Assembly (NCBI RefSeq): GCF_000524555.1
Contig: NZ_CP007154.1
Coordinates: 372,001-436,000 of the forward strand
Source: Mesomycoplasma bovoculi M165/69
GTDB lineage: Bacteria > Bacillota_I > Bacilli_A > Mycoplasmatales > Metamycoplasmataceae
Reading direction: 5' to 3'
DNA: 64,000 nt
Under the pieces are notes generated by a model that saw only the letters and a list, made by a program, of their open reading frames with translations, searched no databases and had not been told where the DNA came from. The position numbers were made by a program, and so were the translations under genes. Below, piece after piece: positions 55,062-64,000 of the stretch. Position 1 is the stretch's first letter; the number at the start of each line of letters is the position of its first letter.

Positions 55062-55735
55062 TATTTAACCCTTTCGACCATTTTAACAATATCATTTTCA
55101 GCAATAATTAGAGCATCTGCTCAAATTAACTGCTCAACTAACAATGAAGTTGGTTTGGTAACTACAACATTTTGTAAGTTACGTGCTGATAAAAATAAAT
55201 TCTCATCAGTTGAAGCAATTAAAACATGTTTTAATTTACTTGCTTTATAGGTGTCTAATTTTTGCACTAACTCTTTAGTTGAAATTTGGTTCATTGCAAA
55301 GTCAGCCACTAAAACTTGTTTTTGATTTGCAAGTTGTGATAAGGCACTAACAAATGCTAATTTACGAACTTTTTTATTAACTTTAGTATTGTAGTTACGA
55401 GCAGTTGTAGGCCCAAAAGCACGCCCACCACCAACAAAAATAGGTGAACGACGCGAACCTGCACGAGCCTTACCAGTTCCTTTTTGTTTTCAAGGTTTTT
55501 TACCAGTTCCACTAACTTCAGCACGTGATTTAACTTTGTGAGTTGCATAACGACGTGAACCACGTTCATACAAGATAGTATCAAAAACTGCTTGTGAATG
55601 TGCTTCAGTTAAACCAAATAGAATTTTTGGTAACTCAAAGTTATTTTCAAATGTAACTTTTGGAGCACTTAAGTTTTGTTCAATTTTAACTTCTTGATTA
55701 GTTTCCATAGTTTTTGTTTCTAATTTCTTAGCCAT
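55061..55735 (-). CDS. rplD: 50S ribosomal protein L4
   Basis: 224 residues. [20 protein letters not shown], then the tunnel loop [19 protein letters not shown] (W is TGA) and VGGGRAFGP. Family-typical end with [13 protein letters not shown]. Overlaps rplC by 8 bases; L4 is a known autoregulator of S10 operons in some bacteria. Confidence 0.96.
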
Positions 55736-56411
55736 TTTGCACCTCTGAATAATTTACTAAATTAATAGGTGTTTTAGCAGTGGAATTTTTACTTGCCTGT
55801 TTAACAATTACATATGATTTTTTAGGTCCTGGAATTGAACCTTTAACTAGTAAAACATTGTTTGCAAGATCAATTTTAATAACTTCAAGATTTTGGACAG
55901 TTACTCTTTCATGACCTAAATGTCCTGGCATTGTCATTCCTTTAACAACTTTGTTTCCAGAAATATCACCAATTGAACCAGTTTGACGAATAGGTTTTGA
56001 ACCACCTCCACCACCGTGAGAACGAGGACCAATTGCTTGGTTGTATCTTTTGATGGTTCCGGCAAATCCTTTTCCTTTTGAAGTACCAACTACATCAACA
56101 AATTCACCTTCACTAAAAATACTTAAATCAATTTTGTCACCTAATTTGTAACCTTCAAAGTCACGAAATTCTCTAACAAATCTTTTAGCAGTAGTTTGTG
56201 CTTTGTCAAAATGACCTTTTTCAGGTTTGTTGATCCGAGATGTTTTTTTATCAAAAACACCTAATTGAATAGCTTGATATGAATTTTTTTCTTTTGTTAA
56301 TTCTGCAGTAACGACATTTGGTTGTGCTTCAATGACAGTGACTGGAATAACTTGGCCGTCTTGACTAAATACTTGAGTCATTCCGACTTTTCTACCTAAA
56401 ATACCTTTCAT
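55728..56411 (-). CDS. rplC: 50S ribosomal protein L3
   Basis: 227 residues. [39 protein letters not shown] and [19 protein letters not shown], all L3 diagnostics. Confidence 0.97.
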   Translation of the reverse strand: MKGILGRKVGMTQVFSQDGQVIPVTVIEAQPNVVTAELTKEKNSYQAIQLGVFDKKTSRINKPEKGHFDKAQTTAKRFVREFRDFEGYKLGDKIDLSIFSEGEFVDVVGTSKGKGFAGTIKRYNQAIGPRSHGGGGGSKPIRQTGSIGDISGNKVVKGMTMPGHLGHERVTVQNLEVIKIDLANNVLLVKGSIPGPKKSYVIVKQASKNSTAKTPINLVNYSEVQNG

Positions 56412-56734
56412 TATGCAACCTCTAATTTATCAATTTCAACACCAGCTGGTAGTTGAGTTCTTTTAATTTTGTCAATAACTGCTTGTTCATTACTTGAATC
56501 AACATCTAAAACAATCAAGCGTTTGTAAGTTCTACTTTCAAATTGTTCACGAGATTTTTTATTAATGTGAACTGAACGTAAAATTGTAAAGATTTCCCTT
56601 TTTGTAGGTAAAGGGATTGGCCCTCTAACGTCAACATTTAACTCACGAGCTAACAAAACAATTTTTTGTGCTGTTTGATCTATTTGACGATGGTCGAAGG
56701 CTTTTAATTTTATTTTAATTGCATTTTTGCTCAT
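56411..56734 (-). CDS. rpsJ: 30S ribosomal protein S10
   Basis: 107 residues. [19 protein letters not shown] and [18 protein letters not shown], with the usual [17 protein letters not shown]. First gene of the S10-spc-alpha operon and also the NusB partner in antitermination. Confidence 0.97.
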   Translation of the reverse strand: MSKNAIKIKLKAFDHRQIDQTAQKIVLLARELNVDVRGPIPLPTKREIFTILRSVHINKKSREQFESRTYKRLIVLDVDSSNEQAVIDKIKRTQLPAGVEIDKLEVA

Positions 56735-56865
56735 TATTAATAATTAAAAGTTGTTCCTTGTTCATACTTGAACCGGCTCCCCATAAAAACCGATACACAA
56801 TAACAACTTACTCTTGTGTATCGCAACCTTATGTCTCATTGCCGTATAAAAGCATTATTATTGTA
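56735..56865 (-). promoter_or_regulatory. structured leader and -10 box of the S10 operon
   Basis: A -10 box TACAAT (minus strand, 56860-56865) would start transcription near 56853. The leader of about 120 nt holds a perfect 10-bp hairpin CGATACACAA / TTGTGTATCG (56791-56800 with 56814-56823), followed by GGTTTTTATGGGG, and nearer the start codon a smaller hairpin GTTCA-AGTA-TGAAC (56760-56773). The first hairpin with its U-run resembles an attenuator. Regulation by a ribosomal protein is inferred. The -35 is not clear. Confidence 0.6.
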
Positions 56866-57008
56866 CCACTTTTTTTAAAAAAACAAAATAAAAATATTTT
56901 AATTTTAAAATTTAGAATTAAATTTACAAAACTATTTAAGCTTTTTAAAGTTATTTTTTAAATGCTAACAAACTAAATAAGTAAAAAATATTTGTTATTT
57001 TAAAATAA
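56866..57008. other. intergenic region upstream of the S10 operon
   Basis: AT-rich spacer between the S10 promoter and the terminator of the OppA-like gene. Nothing else recognised. Confidence 0.5.
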
Positions 57009-57037
57009 AAAACCACTATTTATATTTAGTGGTTTTT
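57009..57037. terminator. intrinsic terminator of the oppA-like gene
   Basis: AAAACCACTA / TAGTGGTTTT, 10-bp stem with an 8-nt loop and flanking T/A runs, 19 bases after the stop at 57056. Confidence 0.88.
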
Positions 57038-57055
57038 ATTAAAAGTTTTATTTTT

Positions 57056-59725
57056 TTATTCCTTACCATCTTCAGGTGTGATAAAACTATTTTTAATATT
57101 TTCAACATCAAAGGCATATTGGAATGAACCATCATTACCTGCCCGAATTCTATCAATAAGTCAGAAAGTATCAACTTCCATAAGTGGGATAACTGGCACA
57201 AACTCACGAATAATTTCTTCAAAAATAGCAACAAACTTAAAGACATTATCTTGAGTTCATCCAGCTTCTTTTTCTTCAATTGTAAAGTTACCACTGAAAA
57301 AGTTATTGATTCGTTTATTATAGTCATCACTTGTTTCAACAAATTCTGGTTCCATAATAAATTTACCATTTAAATCAGTGGCAAATTTAGTTCCTTCTTT
57401 ATTGAGTGCCACCTTGTGCATTTTTGGTTTACCATTTTCATCAAGTTTGACTTTACGCTGAATTAATTCTTCGAATTTTTTTCTAAAAAAATCACTAATT
57501 CTAAGCCTGTTCATTACGGCATCTTGTTGTTCTTTAGTTAAACTTGATCATCAACTATTATATGTTAATGAACCTGATGGATTATATACAAAACCAATTA
57601 GTTTGCTATCAAGAGGACTAATTTCATCCGTGTTAAAAAATGCTCTAATGTAACTCTGAGGTTCACCACCACCGATGTTGAAAAAGTCAAAGTTTTTCAT
57701 AGTAAGATCAAAATCACCAGTAATTAAACGTTGGTAATAAATTCCATCTGGCAATCGAATTGGATCGATTTCAATAAAACCATTAGTTTGACGAGAAAGC
57801 ACATCTTGAAGTCCAATAGCTGCATTTTCTTCGTTGTTTTCTTTATAAATAAAGGTTAATTTAACATGTTTGATTTCTGGGTGATTTTTTTTGAACCTAT
57901 TTAAATAAAAGTTAGCAACATCTAAATTATATGAATTGTCAACTCGTGGCACAGACTCAAATCAAACAGCTTTGGAAAGGTGTGATGGATAGCTTTCAGA
58001 TGAAATTGGAAATTTCTTAAAATTTCCATTAGCATCTTTATCTTCCGAGTAGTAATATTTACCACTAAAGAAAGTTTCTAATGGATAACCTTTATTTGTT
58101 GAAATATTATCAGGACTAGTTCAAGTTGTTTGTGGGAAAGATGAATCTAGACCATATAGTCTTAACATATCAACTCGGTTAATGCTATAAAATAAAGCTC
58201 TTCTTAAATCAGGATCTTGAAGTGGTGATTTTCCTCGTTTGACATTGTCGAGGTTAATTTGAATTCCAATAGTTCCATAACCTTGCTGTTTGGTCATATA
58301 TTGACGAGTTTTGGCATCAGACCAAAACTTACGTTGAAAACTCGAAGGAATTCGAGTTTTTGCAATATAACCATCACTAAATAATGAAGATAGAAGTTCT
58401 GGTTGATCGGCAAAAAAGACTTTAATTTTACTTGGCACTGTCTTATCAGATGAGTAATAACTTTGGCGTTTACTCAAAATCATATAACCTTGTTGGCCCA
58501 AGCTTAAATCTGAAATGTCAAAAGGCCCATTTCAAATAAATTTGCTTAGATCTGTTCCAAAATTACGAATTCCACCAACTGTGTATTCAACAAATTTTCT
58601 ATTAATTGGCAACAAAATTTTTGGATACAATACTTGCTGGAACATATTTGAAAACTGTTTTATTCCATAGTCTTCAAACTCAATTCGTAAGTCATAACCT
58701 GATTTTGGCAAGAAGTCATATTTTGCTCGCAATTGTGGACCAACAAAAACCTGCCTTGGATCTAAAAATGGGTTATGAGTTAATTTTTCTTCAACTGGTT
58801 TGCCATCAACAAGTTTGAAAAACGAAGTGCTTTTGTAATTAAAATTAGGATTATAAACAGCATATTTTTGAATTAATTTCACAATTTCAGCATTGGTATA
58901 TTCCATGAAAATTCTACCTGTGTACATCCCAAAACCTTGAATTAATTTTTTGAACCTGTCAACATATTCTTGATCACCTGGATTTTGTGATTGAAAGACC
59001 TTTTTTGATAAATCTTGAACAATTTCGCCATCTTTATTTTTAACAAATTTGCGTTGACCAAATGGATTGGCATATAAATTACCAAACTTTTTAACATAGT
59101 CTTGTTGCAATGAAACAAGTGATTGAGCATTTTTGATATTAACTGATAAAACTTCAATTAATTTTGGTGAAGCTACATTAGCATTTAAAACATATAAAAC
59201 ATAATCAATGTAGTCTTGAGCAGTTACTTCATCACCATTTGACCATTTAGAAGCTCCTTTATTAAGTGGAATTGTTACAGTAACTTCACCACCAGAGTTA
59301 TTTTCTATAGTTGAAAAGTGGCCATCAGTTCCAGGATTTATTGTTCCAACAGTAAGTCCTCAATCTGTTAAATTGTAAGAAGCGTTGTCACTTTTAATGG
59401 TATCAATATGGTCAAGAATTTCAGATGCAGTAGTGTAATTTCCACTACTACTATATGTAGTAATTGATGAAGTGGGTAAATTTAATTTTGCTCCATAACT
59501 AGAACCAGCAGAAGGACCAGGTTTGAAAAATGATTCAACAAGTGATTTGATAATTGGTTCTGAAGATTTGTTAGTCACATAGTTAAGGTCATTGATTGGA
59601 GGAATTGCGATTCCAAAATCAAATTCTTGACGATTTCGTTCAGTAACTGTTTCACAACTCGCCAAAAGAATTACTGGAGTTAAAGAACTAATAAAAAATA
59701 AAGACTTTTTAAACAACTTTTTCAT
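57056..59725 (-). CDS. oppA: OppA-like ABC transporter substrate-binding lipoprotein
   Basis: 889 residues, read through several TGA-Trp codons. Signal peptide with lipobox VILLASC (Cys about residue 24). Family 5 solute-binding protein blocks are visible: GASKWSNGDEVTAQDYIDYV near residue 140, and DPDLRRALFYSINRVDMLRL near residue 450. It is longer than typical OppA (about 550) but like the 100-kDa mycoplasma OppA proteins. It would capture peptides for import; the permease and ATPase genes are not in the window. It starts 3 bases after the large upstream gene, so both share a transcript. Confidence 0.85.
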
Positions 59726-59728
59726 ATT

Positions 59729-62700
59729 TTAGCTAAATTGTGTCCGAACGACAAAATATGTTTGCTCTCCTTTTTTAGTTAAAAATGTTGGTGCTGTGTT
59801 ATAGTTTTTACCATTTTCAGCCACAAATTCATAGTGCCCTAAATCAAGTAAACCAGGAATTTCTTTGTTATTTGCATCACTAAAGTAAACTCTAAATTCT
59901 CGCGAACCACTTTCATTTGGTCTTAATAAAGCATTTTTAAAATCACCAATTATACTTCATGAAGTAATTCAACTAGTATAACCTTCATCAGCTAAAGTTC
60001 ATTTTGTAGATGGATCTGCCTGACGCTTGAGATAAAATAAATTATCATTGTTTTTAGTACTTACTGAAATATTGAATTTTTGTCCAGATTGGTCTTCGAA
60101 AGTTAAATACTTAATTTTACTTGCTTCATCTTTTTTAACAAACCCTCATAAAACAACTTGATCACGTTGAGAATCACGTCAAATTCCACTAACTGTTGTT
60201 TCTCCAATACCTTCTGATTTTAATAAGTAATATCAATAGGCTGCTGGGCGATTGGTAACTGTTTGACCTTGCAAGTCAGTGATTGAAAGTGTGTCATCAT
60301 GTACAGGATTACGATTTTCATCATAGAGTTGTCAATCAAGAACTTTTCTTTGGAAACGATCCTTGAAAAATCCATTATTAGTTGAATTGTTTTGACCAAT
60401 ATACCCTGTTCTTCAAATTCCGTCACGAATAAATGGTGAAATAGTACTATCATAATAGTTATGTCAATTTTGCAATTCGCCTTGGAATTTAGTCATTGCT
60501 AATTGTAGGGCAATGTTGATAGGACCTGCCATCTCATCAATTTTGCTTCCAAAATTTTTAGCTATTTTTTCTTTTTGTTCTAAAACTTTGTTTTCAGCTA
60601 AAACTTTGTCAATATATTTATCTCCAGCAAAATTACCAGTTATAGCGCTAATTTCTTTTTGACCTTCAACTTGGAGATCACTAATTGCTTTATAAACTTG
60701 TTCTTTTTGACTTTTTTCGAAAATTTCTTTAAGTGAGTCATATAAGTTGTTAAGTTTTTGAGCGCTTAAACCAGCAACTAAAGATGTTAAATAAAAATTA
60801 GTAAATGGAGTTATTGTAGTTTGATTGCGTCCTTGACCAATATCGAAAACTGGCATATATGAACGGAATCAACGTTTAGTTAAACTGCCATCAACAAAAT
60901 ATTCATTTCCTGTGTTATTTTCAGAAATATTAGAAAATGCACTTGGAAGATTATCAAGATTTTGTTGACTTGGCACATAGTGAATTTGCACAAAATCACG
61001 AGTTAATGATTCTGGGAAATTATAAACATAGTTTGAGAAATAATCATCAGGTCTAGCCTCTGATCTATTTTGATTTTTAGTACGTAAATTTGTTAGTTCG
61101 ATATCACTTTGAGTATAAAGGATTGGTTGGTTTGTCCCTGGCGCAAAGTAATTTTTAGATCCAACAATATATTGCAACATATAGAGACTAATATCATTAT
61201 ATTTGATGCTATTTTCATTTAGAAAATCTTTAATTCAGCTAAATACTTGAGATTTATTTGAATTATTTAAATCATCACCAACAAAAGATTCACTTGCAAA
61301 TGAAACAGAGTTAACATCACTAATTGCTCTATATCTAAATGCAGTTGTTTTGTAGCCGCTTTTTACTTGTTCAAGATCATGGAATGGGCCAAATTTTGTA
61401 GTTAAACTACTTGAGTCATCCGATGGATTCCCTTTATAAGTGGTAAATCCTCTAAATCCAACTGATGACAAGAATAATGGATCGATATTTTTATTGTTAA
61501 TATCAGGATTTTTAAATAGTAAGTTTAAAGTTGATTGCTCAAATGCATTCATCAAAGTGTTAGCAAAACCTTGCACTTTGGTTTGAATTTCAGATTTATC
61601 AAGATTAAAGATACTTGCTAATTTATCAATTAGTGTTGTTGAATTTTGAATTGATTCACTTGGTTTGCTTGTTGTTGTTTTATTTTCTTGACTAAGTTTG
61701 TCAAAAGCATAACTAAATAAATCAAATTTAGTCATTGTATAGTCTAAATTTCAATTACGAACATAGTCATCATCTACTTTTTCAATTGTCATCATAAACG
61801 GATCAATTGAAATAAAGTCTAGAAAACTACTCATTTTGCTAAATGAAGTGGTTCCAGCTTGGTTAACAAAATAGTTGTGATTGTAATCAAACCCAAATAA
61901 TTCTGAATCTCAAGCATCTAGATAAATTTTAGACTTATCTAATTCTGATGAATTGGATCTTTTGTGGAAAGTAAAATCTCGTGCAATTCCAAAAAGTCCA
62001 CCTAAAGTATCTAATTTGTCTAGTTTTAATAAAGTTGCAAGTGGTGCTTTATGAACTGGTTTATCATATGAATTTGGATCAGTTTCTGAATTATCTGAAA
62101 TTGTAGCTGTTCCTTGTGAACGAATAATTCTACCTTGTTCATCCAATTTATTGATGTTAACAAAAATATCATATTTTGGATTTTGATAATAAGTTTTACC
62201 ATTTACATCAATAATTTTGGCATATGGAATTGAACCAAATTCAATAGAATTACGAAATCTAAATAATTCATTATGATACTCATCACTAGTTTTGCCAGCA
62301 TCACCAGCTGCTAAAATATCTTTTTTTAATTGTTGTAATAAATTAGGCGCTTTTTGTGTTTGTCCATTCACTTTAAAAGTTAAAAGTGTATCTAATTTAT
62401 TAGCAACTTCTTGATATAATTTTTGTTTAAATAAATTAATTAGTTTATTTGAAATAGTTACAATTTTTATTATTTCTTTATTAGCTGTAATCTCTTGACC
62501 ATTTTTAGTAGACCTTGTTTGAGTTGGTGTGTGTTTATCTTGGTCTAATAATACCTTAGATAATTCTAATAAATTAATTTCTTTGTCAAAAGCACTTACA
62601 TATTTAGATAATTTTTCAAAAATAGCATCACTAATTTTTTGATAAAAAGAATTTTTTATATCACCAATATTTTTCAATTCATCATAAAGATTATTACTTT

Positions 62701-64000
62701 GAACTGAAGTTGTATTAACAATTTGTTGTTGATTTTGAATTTGTTTCAATTGAGTGTTTAATTGATTAATAACATCATCATGTTTTTTCTTAAAAAATTC
62801 AATAATTTTATTTTTATCTTTTAATTTTGTATTTTTTTGAATAATACTTTCTATTTTTTGGCGTTCTTGTTCATTTAATTGTAATTGTTGGAACAATTCT
62901 TTTATATTTTCTTCTTTTGTGTTTTTTGGATCTGTTTTTTCATTTTTATTAGATAAGATCTTTTCAATGTCAAGATCTTGCACTAAATGATCTGCTAATT
63001 CAAATGTAACATTGTTTTTGTTATTTGTTGAAACACTATTTAAAAATGCATATTTTTCAACAGGATTTGTAAGAAGTGAAGTTAAAATGTTAGATCATTC
63101 TTGACTGTTTACTCTAAATTTTTCAACATTACTTGTGTTGGTGTTTGAAGTACCATTTCAACCATTGTCAGAAAATTTAACAACTAATTGCCTTAAAAAT
63201 GATTCTTGAACTGCAGATATGGCTTGAGTTAATTCTGCTAAACTATTTGATTGTTTAAAAGTCTTAACATCAATAACTGGTTTACCATTTGGATAAAAAA
63301 CTTTCACATCTAAATTACTAAACGTGACTCCATCTGAATTTACAGTATAAGTTGCTATAATGGGTTTATTGTTTTCATCAAATTGAATTTGATTTCCTTT
63401 TCCATCTGTGATAGAGTGGGTATAAAGATCCTTGATATCAGAACCACTAATAAATGGGCTAAGTGAAGTCTTAGTTTGGTTTTGAATGTTAGTTTGTGAA
63501 GCATTAGGAACTGAACCTGGCACAATTGAGTTGAGTAATTTTTGACTTTGACGGAAATATTCAGCTTTGTCTTCGGTTGATGGGTTGATTGTTCCAGATT
63601 CTGTGTCAAATGAGTTTAGTAAGAAAAGGTCATAAAGTTTTAAGTTACGCAATTGTGCTGCTTTTTTTAGTCCATTAAAACTTTGCAAAAAACGACGGGT
63701 TGGATCAGCTAATAAAACACCAATGTCTTGGTTTTGTGTTGATCCATAAATTTCTTTTTCAGTTTCAAAACTATTTTCCCCACCTTTTTTATAACTAAAG
63801 TTTGGAAAAACCCCTGTTAGTGAACTATTCAAATCAGGATCACTTCGACGAATTTTAAGACCTGATGAACGAGCATCTAAGTAAAGTTGCAAGGTTCTAA
63901 GATTGTAAAAAGATTGCACTTGTGGTTGAGTAATTGTTGACAGTGCATTAAGAATAACATTAGTTGATGGATCAGAGTTGTCTTGAGCATAAGTTAGAGT
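59729..64000 (-). CDS. very large surface-type protein upstream of oppA (5' end outside window)
   Basis: At least 1423 residues in one frame with many TGA-Trp codons; the N-terminus is beyond the window. No known domain recognised with certainty. It is hydrophilic, rich in N, K, S, T and Q. A coiled-coil region of roughly 100 residues lies around 62,700-62,980 (LQLNEQERQKIESIIQKNTK). The C-terminal 250 residues look beta-rich with many aromatics (PAAYWYYLL, GIWRDSQRDQVVLWGFVKK). No membrane segment in the visible part. Position directly before an OppA lipoprotein and its composition suggest a secreted or membrane-anchored surface protein; mycoplasma genomes often pair such a giant protein (some named PDxFFG proteins) with OppA, but I cannot see that motif here. 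Confidence 0.6.

Overview
The window is a piece of a wall-less Mollicutes (Mycoplasma-type) chromosome. It is very AT-rich, and nearly every gene carries in-frame TGA codons where its family has tryptophan (for example in pdhD, pepF, metG, lon and rplB), so translation table 4 applies. It also shows the classic mycoplasma set: P97/P102-like surface proteins, a DUF31 lipoprotein protease, a reduced mraZ-rsmH-ftsZ cluster and an S10-spc-alpha operon without rpmD. Gene content fits the hominis/synoviae/hyopneumoniae side of the group; I do not name a species. No tRNA, rRNA, IS element or CRISPR array was recognised.

Region 1 (1-5.7 kb) is accessory. After the end of pdhD comes a frameshifted Abi_2/AbiF-type HEPN gene (976-2282, +). 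Directly behind it is a compact locus with its own promoter, an 11-bp closing helix enclosing two hairpins, and an intrinsic terminator (about 2359-2480), which I read as a small structured RNA. Next is a 754-residue orphan protein on the minus strand with a tandem coiled-coil repeat and a HEPN/DUF4145-like C-terminal pattern. It lies between two copies of the pepF 3' end plus its terminator, so it was probably inserted by recombination into pepF. This looks like a small defence/toxin-antitoxin island.

Region 2 (5.5-23.1 kb): pepF, a first deoA, an ECF-S-like membrane protein and a DUF402 protein. Then comes a long minus-strand run, pncB-trmN6-metG, a P97-like/P102-like/lipoprotein surface cluster, and fakA-plsX-rnc, linking NAD synthesis, tRNA charging and modification, adhesion, fatty-acid activation and RNA processing.

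Region 3 (23.2-31.1 kb): mraZ (with MraZ-type operator boxes at its promoter), rsmH and a degenerate ftsZ. Convergent to it is a tight operon: alpha/beta hydrolase, luciferase-like monooxygenase, GcvH-L, SirTM sirtuin, LplA and an OYE-type flavin oxidoreductase. This is the lipoylation-dependent mono-ADP-ribosylation system known from pathogens, here without a neighbouring macrodomain hydrolase.

Region 4 (31.2-42.1 kb): tuf, lon, another ECF-S-like protein, and a translationally coupled nucleoside salvage operon deoD-deoA-deoC-upp in which every junction is TAATG. A divergent small hypothetical gene and a DUF31 protease lipoprotein follow.

Region 5 (42.1-56.9 kb): the complete S10-spc-alpha ribosomal protein operon on the minus strand (rpsJ to rplQ, with secY, adk, map, infA and rpoA), preceded by a structured leader. 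Region 6 (57-64 kb): an OppA-like lipoprotein and, immediately upstream of it, a very large surface-type protein that runs off the window.
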